64,000 nucleotides of DNA from positions 62,001-126,000 of the forward strand of contig DXFM01000014.1 in assembly GCA_019114465.1 (NCBI GenBank), read 5' to 3'. Shown piece by piece: positions 8,680 to 17,043 of the stretch. Position 1 is the stretch's first letter. Each line of letters starts with the position of its first letter. This stretch comes from Candidatus Lachnoclostridium avicola (GTDB lineage Bacteria > Bacillota > Clostridia > Lachnospirales > Lachnospiraceae). The notes below the pieces were generated by a model. The model had not been told where the DNA came from and did not search any database. It saw nothing but the letters and a program-made list of their open reading frames with translations. The translations under genes were made by a program, and so were the position numbers.

Positions 8680-9453
8680 ATGAATTTGCTGGAAATGAAC
8701 CATATTGAGAAAAAATTTGATGATCTGCAGGTGCTGAAGGATATTTCCCTGGCGGTGGAGGAGGGGGAGATTGTCTCCATCATCGGGCCGTCCGGATCGG
8801 GAAAGTCCACGCTTCTGCGGTGTGCCACCATGCTGGAGACCATCGACAGGGGAGAGATTGTTTACCTGGGGGAGAAGGCCGCCTGGACGGAGAACGGACA
8901 GAAGAAGGCGGTTTACGCCAAAAAAGACCGGCTGAGACAGATTCAGAAAAATTACGGGCTGGTGTTTCAGAACTTTAACCTGTTCCCCCATTTTTCCGTG
9001 ATCAAAAATATTACGGATGCCCCCATCCACGTCCAGGGAAAGCCGAAGGAGCAGGCTCTTCAGGAGGGAATGGAGCTTCTGCGGAAAATGGGACTGGAGG
9101 ATAAGGCGGATGCCTACCCCTGCCAGCTCTCCGGCGGCCAGTGCCAGCGGGTGGCTATTGCCAGGGCTCTGGCCTTAAACCCCAGGATCCTGTTTTTTGA
9201 CGAGCCCACCTCCGCTTTGGATCCGGAGCTGACGGGAGAGGTGCTGAAGGTGATCCGTTCCCTGGCGGAGCTGGACATCACCATGGTGATCGTAACCCAT
9301 GAGATGGCCTTTGCCAGAGACATATCGGACCGCGTGATATTCATGGCGGACGGCGTGATCGTGGAGGAAGGCACTCCCGGTGAGGTGTTCGCCTCTTCCA
9401 ATGAGAGAACCCAGGCGTTTTTGGGAAGATATGGGAAAATGCTGGAAAAATAA
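8680..9453 (+). CDS. Amino acid ABC transporter ATP-binding protein
   Basis: A 257-residue GlnQ/HisP-type ATPase. It contains Walker [10 protein letters not shown], the Q-loop [10 protein letters not shown], the signature LSGGQCQR (Cys where Gln is usual), Walker [13 protein letters not shown] and the switch His in VTHEM. The start at 8680 has TAGGAGG 7 bp upstream; the frame runs further upstream inside the permease gene without a ribosome site. It energises the preceding permease. Confidence 0.95.
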   Translation: MNLLEMNHIEKKFDDLQVLKDISLAVEEGEIVSIIGPSGSGKSTLLRCATMLETIDRGEIVYLGEKAAWTENGQKKAVYAKKDRLRQIQKNYGLVFQNFNLFPHFSVIKNITDAPIHVQGKPKEQALQEGMELLRKMGLEDKADAYPCQLSGGQCQRVAIARALALNPRILFFDEPTSALDPELTGEVLKVIRSLAELDITMVIVTHEMAFARDISDRVIFMADGVIVEEGTPGEVFASSNERTQAFLGRYGKMLEK

Positions 9454-9466
9454 ATACGGAAATCAG

Positions 9467-9505
9467 GAAAGTCCCGGCGGGTGTCCGGGACTTTCTTCTG
9501 TTCTT
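9467..9505. terminator. Bidirectional terminator between convergent genes
   Basis: GAAAGTCCCGG (9467-9477) pairs perfectly with CCGGGACTTTC (9485-9495) around a 7-nt loop. It is flanked by T-rich sequence on the plus side (TTCTGTTCTTTT) and A-rich sequence on the other side. It can therefore stop both the ABC operon and the minus-strand MBL gene. Confidence 0.88.
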
Positions 9506-10363
9506 TTACTCATTTTCGCGGGGCGGATAGGTATCCGGATAGAGATCCATGACAGCCCGGGCCCGGTTGCGGAGAATGTCGCCCCAGGCGTAGCCGGCCA
9601 CGAAGACGTGGTAGTCATTGGTGTCCTTCGGGATATTGGGAAGAACATTTCCCTGGTTTAAATGGCTGGCCAGCATAATATCCACATCCCACTGGGCCAT
9701 CTCCAGGCAGTCTCTTACGAACCGGTGGGCCTGCTCCTCACTCTGGCCGTTTTTGGCGAGAGTTTCCGGGGCCATCATGGGGAAGACGCCCAGGCCTCCG
9801 TGCATAGCACAGTGATAGGTCTGACCGGTCTCCTCGTCGGTGTCGTCAAAACGGAAGGACGTGGCTCCGGGAGTGTGGCCGGGGCAGAGCCGGGTGTGAA
9901 TCTGGAATCGCCCCAGCTCTATGGGCTTTGAATCGTCATACAGGTGGTCGACGGTGTAGGGAACGATCCGCTGGGGATGGTTGTCGTCCTTGTGAAGCTG
10001 ATGCTGCTCCTCATCGACGGCGGACAGCCAGACCTCTGCGCCGGACATTTCCTTTAAAAACCGGCAGCCGTTGACGTGATCCCCGTGCCAGTGGCTGAGC
10101 AGGATCATTTTGATATTTTTCGGATCAAAGCCGATGCGCCACATGCGGTCGATGAGCATATAGAGAGTCTGCTCATAGCCGGTGTCGATTAAGATCAGGC
10201 CTTCTCCGGAGTCCAGCAGATAGGCGCAGACATCGTCCTGCCCGCCCACGTTCCACACATGAGGGGCGACGCGGTAAGCGGGAATCTCATATTTCCACCG
10301 GTTGTCCAGATCTTTTCCGCAGCGCAGCGGCGGAACCTGTGCGTAAAAAAACTTCTTTTCCAT
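9506..10363 (-). CDS. MBL-fold hydrolase, subclass-B3-like
   Basis: A 285-residue metallo-beta-lactamase-fold enzyme. The metal motif is H91-W-H93-G-D95-H96 (SHWHGDH), with a later CPGHTPGATSF motif. This arrangement resembles subclass B3 lactamases and their non-antibiotic relatives. I see no N-terminal signal peptide, so it is probably cytosolic and unlikely to be a secreted resistance enzyme. It lies 19 bp downstream of the SLC13 transporter gene on the same strand, implying cotranscription. Its substrate may be what the transporter imports (inference). Confidence 0.87.
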   Translation of the reverse strand: MEKKFFYAQVPPLRCGKDLDNRWKYEIPAYRVAPHVWNVGGQDDVCAYLLDSGEGLILIDTGYEQTLYMLIDRMWRIGFDPKNIKMILLSHWHGDHVNGCRFLKEMSGAEVWLSAVDEEQHQLHKDDNHPQRIVPYTVDHLYDDSKPIELGRFQIHTRLCPGHTPGATSFRFDDTDEETGQTYHCAMHGGLGVFPMMAPETLAKNGQSEEQAHRFVRDCLEMAQWDVDIMLASHLNQGNVLPNIPKDTNDYHVFVAGYAWGDILRNRARAVMDLYPDTYPPRENE

Positions 10364-10382
10364 AAAACGCTCCTTCTTTCTT

Positions 10383-11666
10383 TTAATAAACAGGATACAT
10401 AAAATATGCGGTCAGGGCCATTGAGGATATGCCGAGAATAATGTAGGGCAGTGTAAATTTCAATACCTTCGCCGGGTTATAATTTCCGGCTGCGTAGCAC
10501 ACAGCGCATTCAGCAGCTCCGCTGGGGAAGCCGAGAGCCAGGGTGTTGCCCACCGCGATAATGAGAACCAGTCCTCTGGGATCCCAGCCGCCGGCCAGGG
10601 CCACAGAGGCAGCCACCGGGGTCAGCACGTTCATGGTAGCCGTATTGGAAATGAAGGTGGTCATGATAACGGTGACGGCGGAGAACAGGAAAGCCACAAA
10701 CAGCGGATGAGGATTGCTCCCCAGAAGACCTAAAATAGTGCTTCCGATCAGTTCTCCGGCTCCGGAGCTGCCCAGGGCGTCAGCGACAGCCAGAACGCCG
10801 GCGATCATCCAGATCATATCGGAGGTCATTTTCTGAACAGCTTCCTGTACGTTCAGCACTTTGGCGTAAATGAGAACAAGAACGCCCACAGCGGGAGCTA
10901 CATACATGAGAGAGCCCGTCCATTTGTTTAAAACAAGAACCAGCATAACCGCGATGAACACAATATAGACCAGCATTTCCTGGTTGTGGGGCATGGCGGC
11001 CGTCTCCTTCACGCTTTTCAGCGCGCTCCGGTCGATTTCCTGATCGTCCCCCTTCGGGAGAAGTCTCCAGGCAAACAGGCAGTACAAGGTGAGCACCGCC
11101 ACGGGAACCAGGGAGAAGAAGAACGGATCCAGCATCTGAAGGGCGTATTCTTCGTTGGGAATGATTCCTTCATACAGGGCGTTGTACCGGGCGAAAATGG
11201 TTGCGCCCATGCCGATGGGAAGCTTGCTCTTCCAGATACACAGGATGCCTAGCAGGGGAAGCAGCAGACGTTTCGGCGTGATCTCCCCTGTATTTCCCAG
11301 AGTTGACAGGAACACGATCAAAATAGAAATCGTCGCCGTGGCCGGAATAAACTGAACAAAAGCGGCTCCGATGATGTAGAAGAACAGAATCAGCAGAAAG
11401 CCCCGTTTGCCTTTCATCAGGTCCATGGCGCTGCGGATCTTTGCCACCAGGCTGGTCTTTGTCAGCGCGGCGCTCAGAGCCAGCATGGGAGCGATTAAAA
11501 CTACGGTCTGATTGCAGAAGCCGCTGAACGCCTCCGGGACCGTCATGACGCCGGTCAGAACCATCAGAGCGCAGCAGGCCATGGTAGTGACTCCAAAGGG
11601 AACTTTTTGAAAGATAAAAGAGACCACCATAAATAATGTGATTGCAAGAACAATATAGAGTTCCAT
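10383..11666 (-). CDS. SLC13/DASS-type anion transporter
   Basis: A 427-residue polytopic membrane protein with about 11-12 hydrophobic segments. It matches the SLC13/ArsB/CitM ion transporter superfamily: an NQTVVL segment in the first half, TKTSL, TPKRLLLPLL, and a repeated half with FISNTATMNV. Such proteins usually move di- or tricarboxylates or related anions. The ATG at 11666 is chosen because GGAGGGGG lies 7 bp upstream; an in-frame ATG 18 bp further upstream lacks a site. A paralogue at 47544 is also paired with an MBL hydrolase. Confidence 0.85.
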   Translation of the reverse strand: MELYIVLAITLFMVVSFIFQKVPFGVTTMACCALMVLTGVMTVPEAFSGFCNQTVVLIAPMLALSAALTKTSLVAKIRSAMDLMKGKRGFLLILFFYIIGAAFVQFIPATATISILIVFLSTLGNTGEITPKRLLLPLLGILCIWKSKLPIGMGATIFARYNALYEGIIPNEEYALQMLDPFFFSLVPVAVLTLYCLFAWRLLPKGDDQEIDRSALKSVKETAAMPHNQEMLVYIVFIAVMLVLVLNKWTGSLMYVAPAVGVLVLIYAKVLNVQEAVQKMTSDMIWMIAGVLAVADALGSSGAGELIGSTILGLLGSNPHPLFVAFLFSAVTVIMTTFISNTATMNVLTPVAASVALAGGWDPRGLVLIIAVGNTLALGFPSGAAECAVCYAAGNYNPAKVLKFTLPYIILGISSMALTAYFMYPVY

Positions 11667-11715
11667 AAGCTTATCCCCCTCCAACTTTACAGATCAAGTT
11701 GTACATGTGATATTC

Positions 11716-11739
11716 AATATGGAATGCGCATTCGATATT
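11716..11739. promoter_or_regulatory. 24-bp near-perfect palindrome upstream of SLC13 gene
   Basis: AATAT-G-GAATGC pairs with GCATTC-G-ATATT, a 24-bp dyad with a single mismatched pair. It lies 50-73 bp upstream of the SLC13 start codon on the minus strand. It is probably a transcription factor operator. Confidence 0.6.
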
Positions 11740-11945
11740 TCATGTGGTTTTATTGTATAATGGAGAAAAAACAGAATCAATCTGCAAAAATGATAAAGAA
11801 TTTAAAATAATTTGGAATATATGGCAAATAATCAAATTTTGAGATATAATCTGCATAATCGATGAAAATTCATTCACGGATGAAAGAAAATGAGGGGAGA
11901 AACAGTAAATAAGACCGTCTGTGCATTTCTTTATGAAATTGGCAT

Positions 11946-11974
11946 TTTACATCTCGCTGATATTATGATATAGT
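11946..11974 (+). promoter_or_regulatory. Sigma-A promoter of acetolactate synthase gene
   Basis: The -35 is TTTACA (11946-11951), followed by a 17-bp spacer and the -10 TATAGT (11969-11974) with an extended TG at 11966-11967. It lies 35 bp before the start codon. Confidence 0.8.
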
Positions 11975-12009
11975 AACGCAATAAATTGTCATCAGGAGGA
12001 AGCATAAGG

Positions 12010-13707
12010 ATGGAAGAAGCACAGAAGAAGGAAGCAGCAGTTGTCACAGTGGCGGAAATGTTTGTAAAAGCCCTGGAGCATGAACAGGTGGAATATGCCT
12101 TCGGCATCCCGGGGGAGGAAAATCTGGATGTGGTGAACGCTCTGAGCCGGTCGGACAAGATCAAAGTGGTGATTACCCGCCATGAGCAGGGAGCCGCCTT
12201 TATGGCTGACGTATACGGCCGTCTGACGGGAAAGGCAGGGGTGTGTTTTTCCACCCTGGGACCTGGAGCGACGAACCTGATTACAGGTGTGGCGGATGCC
12301 AGCGGGGATGCCGCGCCGCTGGTGGCGGTGACGGCTCAGGTCTCCACGGATAAGATGCACCTGACATCTCATCAGTACCTGGATCTGGAAAGCCTGTTCC
12401 GCCCCATCACAAAGCGGACGAAAACCATCATGAGGGCGGAGACGGTGAACGAGATCGTCAGGCTGGCTTTTAAATACGCGGAGAGCGAGAGGCCGGGGGC
12501 GGCCCATATCTGTATTCCGGAGGACGTGGCCAGGGAAAAGGTTCCGGAAGGCGTGGCCAGAAAGCTTTTAAATCGGCCTGATTTTGAGAGGGAATTCGCA
12601 GACAGCGACTCCATTGACCGGGCGGCGGTGGAGATTGCCAGGTCCAGACGGCCGGTGGTTCTGGCGGGACACTCAGCGGTGAGAAGCAGGGCGTCAGAGG
12701 CACTGACCGTATTTGCCGAGCAGCTGAAAATTCCGGTGATCAATACCATGATGGCGAAAGGAATCATTTCCTATAAAAATCCTTACTCTATGTGGACCAT
12801 CGGAATTCCCCAGAAAGATTATGCCAATCTGATTCTGGAACAGGCTGACCTGGTGATTGCTGTAGGTTATGACATTGTGGAGCTGGCGCCGGCGAAGTGG
12901 AATGGCAGCGACAGCCATAAGATTCTTCATATTGATTCCAGACCTGCCCATATCAACAAGCTGTATCAGCCGGAAGTGGAGGTGGTGGGAGATATCAGCG
13001 ACTCCCTGTACCGCCTGGCCCGGTGCTGTGACAGCAAGGAGGAGCCGGAGGAGGCATTAAAGATCAAGGAACAGATGGTGAAAGAGCATGAAGAGTATGC
13101 AAAAGACCTGTCGTTTCCGGTGAAGCCTCAGAAGCTCCTCTATGACATCCGAAAGATTATGGGGCCGGATGATATTGTGGTATCCGATGTGGGCGCCCAT
13201 AAAATGTGGCTGGCCCGCCACTATGACTGTTACAAGCCGAATACCTGCGTGATTTCCAATGGCTTCGCATCTATGGGAATTGCCGTGCCGGGGGCTATCG
13301 CAGCCAAGCTGGCCTGCCCGAAGCGGCGGGTGCTGGCCGTTACGGGAGACGGCGGATTTATGATGAACTGTCAGGAGATCGAGACGGCTGCCCGTCTTCA
13401 CCTGCCGGTGGTATTTCTGGTGTTAAACGACGGCAGCTACGGACTGATCAAATGGAAGCAGGAAGACCGGTTCGGATACCACTACTGTGTGGATTTTACC
13501 AATCCGGATTTTGCTATGATGGGAACCAGCATGGGAATAAAGGGACTGAAGCTGGAACGGACGGAAGATCTGATTCCCACGCTGGAGCAGGCCTTCTCTT
13601 TCCAGGAGCCCTGTATCGTGGAGTGCCCGGTGGATTATGGAGAAAATACAAAACTGACGCAGCACTTAAAGGATGTGATGCGCCAGCTGGAGCCTAAAAT
13701 GTGCTGA
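12010..13707 (+). CDS. alsS: Acetolactate synthase, catabolic AlsS-like (ThDP enzyme)
   Basis: A 565-residue thiamine-diphosphate enzyme of the acetohydroxyacid synthase family. It condenses two pyruvates to acetolactate. The catalytic Glu is E59 (in TRHEQGAAF), the N-terminal GIPGEEN motif is present, and the ThDP/Mg motif is GDGGFMMN followed by LNDGSYG. Length and C-terminal VDYGEN resemble Bacillus AlsS more than anabolic IlvB. No regulatory small subunit and no acetolactate decarboxylase gene is adjacent. The start at 12010 has AGGAGG 10 bp upstream. Other ThDP decarboxylases of similar layout cannot be fully excluded. Confidence 0.82.
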   Translation: MEEAQKKEAAVVTVAEMFVKALEHEQVEYAFGIPGEENLDVVNALSRSDKIKVVITRHEQGAAFMADVYGRLTGKAGVCFSTLGPGATNLITGVADASGDAAPLVAVTAQVSTDKMHLTSHQYLDLESLFRPITKRTKTIMRAETVNEIVRLAFKYAESERPGAAHICIPEDVAREKVPEGVARKLLNRPDFEREFADSDSIDRAAVEIARSRRPVVLAGHSAVRSRASEALTVFAEQLKIPVINTMMAKGIISYKNPYSMWTIGIPQKDYANLILEQADLVIAVGYDIVELAPAKWNGSDSHKILHIDSRPAHINKLYQPEVEVVGDISDSLYRLARCCDSKEEPEEALKIKEQMVKEHEEYAKDLSFPVKPQKLLYDIRKIMGPDDIVVSDVGAHKMWLARHYDCYKPNTCVISNGFASMGIAVPGAIAAKLACPKRRVLAVTGDGGFMMNCQEIETAARLHLPVVFLVLNDGSYGLIKWKQEDRFGYHYCVDFTNPDFAMMGTSMGIKGLKLERTEDLIPTLEQAFSFQEPCIVECPVDYGENTKLTQHLKDVMRQLEPKMC

Positions 13708-14022
13708 GGGATATCTGATAAACAGGGAGGCGGAGACTGCTGAAAAACAGTCCCATGCCGCTGAGCCGGAAGGATATTCTGCAGATATATAACTGGCTGT
13801 ATTAAAAGATAAAAAAACGATGGGATTTTGGCCCGGAAATGGGCTGAACGGATATAGTTGTTGAACAGAGGTTCCATGGGGATGAGATGTCATCCCTGTG
13901 GAGCCTTTTTTCGGGATAGGCCTGGCGCGGAGTATCGCCGCCCGCAGGAGAAACCCGTAGAATTTGCCCCGTCTCTATGCTATGATAAAACAAACTTCAA
14001 ATCAAAGAGGGAGAAAGAAGAA
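13708..14022 (+). other. Structured spacer between alsS and NCS2 permease
   Basis: No credible gene. Possible RNA pairings: ATATCTG (13711-13717) with CAGATAT (13782-13788), enclosing GCGG/CCGC (13730-13733, 13758-13761) and GACTG/CAGTC (13735-13739, 13748-13752); then a GCCC/GGGC hairpin (13831-13844). A strong terminator-like hairpin follows at 13870-13911. This could be a 3' UTR or a regulated leader of the permease. It does not match the purine riboswitch consensus by eye. Confidence 0.45.
13870..13911 (+). terminator. Rho-independent terminator or attenuator
   Basis: A 16-nt arm at 13870-13885 pairs with 13890-13905 with a few G-U or mismatched positions around a GATG loop. Six T follow (13906-13911). 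It lies 112 bp before the NCS2 permease start. Confidence 0.85.
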
Positions 14023-15432
14023 ATGAGAGAACAAACAAAAGAGAATGCTCTTTCCGTGAGCGAAGAAAATCTGTATCGACTGAACGGAAGGGTGCCCTTA
14101 AAGAAAGCGATTCCATTTGGCCTTCAGCATGTGCTGGCCATGTTTGTGTCCAACCTGGCGCCGGTGCTCATCGTCTGCAGCGCGGCTGTGGTGAGAGGAA
14201 CGGGGGAAAGTCTGACCTCCACGGAAATCACCCTGCTGCTTCAGTGCGCCATGTTCGCCGCCGGACTGGGAACCTGTATGCAGCTGTATCCGATCTGGAA
14301 GATCGGTTCCCGCCTGCCCATAGTCATGGGGGTGAGCTTTACCTTTTTAGGCAGCCTTCTGGTGATCTGCACCAATCCGGAGCTGGGATATGAGGGAATG
14401 GTGGGAGCTGTGATCGCGGGAGGTATTTTTGAAGGGCTGGTAGGCCTCAGCGCCAGGTACTGGAAGCGGTTTCTGACCCCGGTGGTCTCCGCCTGCGTGG
14501 TCATCGCCATTGGTCTTTCCCTGCTGTCTGTGGGAATGGACTCCTGGGGCGGAGGCAGCGGCGCCGCCGACTTTGGCGCCTGGTATCATCTGTTTGTGGG
14601 AACCTTTACCCTGGTGGTGTGTCTGGTCTCCCGTTATCTGTTAAAAGGGGTGTATAAAAACCTGAATATTCTGGTGGGGCTCGTATTCGGATATGCCTTG
14701 TCCATGGTGTTTACAGTGGCCGGGATCGCCCCCATGGTGGATTTTTCCGGCATCCGGCAGACCGTTCAGGAGGCGGGATTTTTCAGCCTGCCCCGGCTGG
14801 TATTTTTCACCAGCCATAAGCCGGTGTTTGATCTGGGAGCCTTTTTTACCATCGCCATTGTATTTCTGGTGTCGGCGGCGGAGACTACCGGCGCCACTAC
14901 GGCGGTCTGCACGGGAGCTCTCGGCCGGGATATTAAAATCGAGGAACTGCAGGGATCCCTGGCTGTGGACGGATTTTCCAGCGCCATATCCGGCTGCTTC
15001 GGCTGCCCGCCTCTGACCTCCTTCAGTCAGAATGTGGGTCTGGTGACAATGACCAGGGTGATCAACCGTTTCACCATCCTCATGGGAGCTCTCATCCTGA
15101 TTCTGGCTTCCCTGTTTCCGCCTCTGGGAGCCTTTTTCAACTCCCTTCCCCAGGCGGTGCTGGGCGGCTGCACAGTGATGATGTTCGGTTCCATCATGTA
15201 TGAGGGAATAAAAATGCTGAAGGAGTGCGTATTTGACGACCGTACCATGATTATCGTGTCCCTGGCCTTCTGTATCGGCGTGGGTCTGACCCAGACCTCC
15301 GGCAACTTTTTTGCCGCCTTCCCCCAGGCTGTGGGAGACGTGTTCAACGGCAATGCCGTGGCCGGCGTGTTTGTGGTGTCCCTGCTGTTAAGTCTGTTTC
15401 TGCCGAAGGAGAAAAAGAATGATGAAGCGTGA
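14023..15432 (+). CDS. NCS2-family nucleobase (xanthine/urate/uracil) permease
   Basis: A 469-residue polytopic membrane symporter of the nucleobase:cation symporter-2 family, with about 12-14 hydrophobic segments. The family signature is seen in ETTGATTAV, GFSSAISG and FSQNVGLV, where the QN pair is diagnostic. Specificity for xanthine, urate or uracil cannot be set from sequence alone. The ATG at 14023 follows a GAGGGAG site; upstream codons in the same frame overlap the terminator hairpin and are not plausible. The following GNAT gene overlaps by 14 bp. Confidence 0.88.
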   Translation: MREQTKENALSVSEENLYRLNGRVPLKKAIPFGLQHVLAMFVSNLAPVLIVCSAAVVRGTGESLTSTEITLLLQCAMFAAGLGTCMQLYPIWKIGSRLPIVMGVSFTFLGSLLVICTNPELGYEGMVGAVIAGGIFEGLVGLSARYWKRFLTPVVSACVVIAIGLSLLSVGMDSWGGGSGAADFGAWYHLFVGTFTLVVCLVSRYLLKGVYKNLNILVGLVFGYALSMVFTVAGIAPMVDFSGIRQTVQEAGFFSLPRLVFFTSHKPVFDLGAFFTIAIVFLVSAAETTGATTAVCTGALGRDIKIEELQGSLAVDGFSSAISGCFGCPPLTSFSQNVGLVTMTRVINRFTILMGALILILASLFPPLGAFFNSLPQAVLGGCTVMMFGSIMYEGIKMLKECVFDDRTMIIVSLAFCIGVGLTQTSGNFFAAFPQAVGDVFNGNAVAGVFVVSLLLSLFLPKEKKNDEA

Positions 15433-15880
15433 TGATTCCGTTTGCAAAGTGCTGATACGAAAGGCCCTTCCGTCTGATATGGAAGCGGTCCTTGAACTGG
15501 CGGGAGATATTTTCGAGGGGGAGCAGAAAATTCCCCGAAGCTTAAATCCCATTCCGCCGGAGCAGAATCCCCAATGGTGGTGTGCCGTGGCCGACGGCCG
15601 GATTGCAGGCACCGCGGCGGCCTTTGAGGAGGACGGCCGCTGGCACATCGGCCGTCTGGCTGTGGCAAAGGAAATGCGAGGCCGCCACATCGCCACAGAG
15701 CTGTTAAAAACCGCTGCCGCTTTTGTATTTGACCAGGGCGTGGACGCTATCTATATGGAAGCCAGGGACATCACCGTGGCCATCGTCCAAAAGATGGGCG
15801 GCCGGGTCACGGGGGAGCCGGTGCCGTTTTATGAGGGAACGGTGACGCCGGTGGTGCTGGAGAAGGAGAGGTTTCTATGA
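15419..15880 (+). CDS. GNAT-family N-acetyltransferase
   Basis: A 153-residue acetyltransferase. The acetyl-CoA binding motif A is seen as RLAVAKEMRGRHIATELL, preceded by the typical beta-strand AVADGRIAGTAA. It starts inside the permease gene (14-bp overlap) and ends overlapping the DUF2200 gene by 4 bp, so it is translationally coupled on both sides. The acceptor substrate is unknown. Confidence 0.85.
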   Translation: MMKRDDSVCKVLIRKALPSDMEAVLELAGDIFEGEQKIPRSLNPIPPEQNPQWWCAVADGRIAGTAAAFEEDGRWHIGRLAVAKEMRGRHIATELLKTAAAFVFDQGVDAIYMEARDITVAIVQKMGGRVTGEPVPFYEGTVTPVVLEKERFL

Positions 15881-16248
15881 ACACCCAAAAGATCTTCGAA
15901 ATGGATTTTGCCAAAGTTTATTCCCTTCTGGTGGGGAAGGCGGAGCGAAAAGGACATCAAAGATGGGAGGTGGACCAGCTGACCGGCTGGCTGACAGGAT
16001 ATTCTCCGGAGGAGATTCGCCGGAAGGAGGAGGAATCCATCTCCTACGGCAGCTTTTTTGAAAATGCCCCGGTTCTCAATCCGCTGAGAAAGAATATCCG
16101 GGGAACCATCTGCGGTGTGAGGATAGAGGACATAGAAGAACCGCTGATGCGGGATATCCGCTGCCTGGACAAGCTGGTGGATGAGCTGGCAAAGGGGAAA
16201 ACTGTGGAAAAAATACTGGCAAAGCTGGAGAGCGCAGGAGGAAAATAA
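15877..16248 (+). CDS. DUF2200 family protein
   Basis: A 123-residue conserved protein. The start KIFEMDFAKVYSLL, the middle GWLTGY and the IRGTICGVRIEDIE segment are typical of DUF2200. It is small, soluble and without known function. Its ATG overlaps the GNAT stop (ATGA), and a methyltransferase starts 2 bp downstream. Confidence 0.85.
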   Translation: MNTQKIFEMDFAKVYSLLVGKAERKGHQRWEVDQLTGWLTGYSPEEIRRKEEESISYGSFFENAPVLNPLRKNIRGTICGVRIEDIEEPLMRDIRCLDKLVDELAKGKTVEKILAKLESAGGK

Positions 16249-16250
16249 CC

Positions 16251-17009
16251 ATGAATATCACCTGGGATGCAGATAAATACACGAAGGATTTTTCTTTTGT
16301 CCATCAGTACGGGGACGGAGTGGCAGAGCTTCTGGACTGTCCGCCGGGAAGCCGGGTGGTGGATCTGGGCTGCGGAAACGGTGCTCTGACGGAGCGGCTG
16401 CGGGAGCGCGGCTTTCAGGTGGTGGGAATAGACGCTTCCGGGGAACTTCTGGAGAAGGCGCGGAAAAGCTGGCCGGAAATCCGGTTTATCCAGGGAGACG
16501 CCGCGGACTTTGCCCTGGAGGAGCCGGCGGACGCCGTGTTTTCCAACGCTGTGTTTCACTGGATTGAGAAAGAGAAACATCCCCGGATGCTGCGCTGCGT
16601 GTGCAGGGTTCTGAAACCGGGGGGCCAGTTTGTCTTTGAGTTCGGCGGCCAGGGAAATAACCGGCTGATCCACAGGGAGCTGGAAACGGCATTTCAGGAA
16701 CACGGCTATTCCTATCAGATGCCGTTCTACTTCCCGGGAATCGGGGAGTACGCTCCCATGGTGGAGGCGGCCGGCTTTCAGGTGAGAGCTGCGGTGCTGT
16801 TCGACCGGTTTACGGAGCTGAAAGGAGATCAGGGCTTAAAGGACTGGATCCGTATGTTTATCAAAACGCCTTTCCAGACGGTTCCCGACCCGGACGAGCA
16901 GGAAGAGATCATAGACACGGCGGTGGACCGTTTAAAGAAGGATCTGTACCGGGACGGCAAATGGTATGCGGACTATGTGAGACTGCGGATGAAAGCGCGC
17001 AGGATCTGA
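16251..17009 (+). CDS. Class I SAM-dependent methyltransferase
   Basis: A 252-residue methyltransferase. Motif I is VVDLGCGNG (36-44), followed by the acidic end of strand 2 (VVGIDAS), then GDAADF and SNAVFHWI, and a post-motif LKPGGQFVFEF. The layout resembles trans-aconitate methyltransferase (Tam)-like enzymes, but the substrate is unassigned. GGAGGAAAA lies upstream of the ATG, and the gene is probably cotranscribed with GNAT and DUF2200. Confidence 0.87.
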   Translation: MNITWDADKYTKDFSFVHQYGDGVAELLDCPPGSRVVDLGCGNGALTERLRERGFQVVGIDASGELLEKARKSWPEIRFIQGDAADFALEEPADAVFSNAVFHWIEKEKHPRMLRCVCRVLKPGGQFVFEFGGQGNNRLIHRELETAFQEHGYSYQMPFYFPGIGEYAPMVEAAGFQVRAAVLFDRFTELKGDQGLKDWIRMFIKTPFQTVPDPDEQEEIIDTAVDRLKKDLYRDGKWYADYVRLRMKARRI

Positions 17010-17043
17010 GATACAGGGAGAAACTGTGGAGGTGAAGTAAAAT

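Larger units (their letters stand above)
11667..12009. other. AT-rich divergent intergenic region
   Basis: No credible gene is present. It holds the control sites of the divergent SLC13 (minus) and acetolactate synthase (plus) genes: a 24-bp palindrome near the SLC13 side and a good sigma-A promoter near the alsS side. The remaining 170 bp or so is AT-rich without a clear motif. Confidence 0.7.

Noticed and set aside
9506-10363. B3-like MBL considered as a beta-lactam resistance gene
   Set aside because: No signal peptide, and coupled to a transporter gene; a metabolic hydrolase is more likely.
13737-13805. Short frame of 22 codons between alsS and the NCS2 permease
   Set aside because: It has no standard start codon at suitable distance from GGGAGG and overlaps the structured region; coding is not supported.
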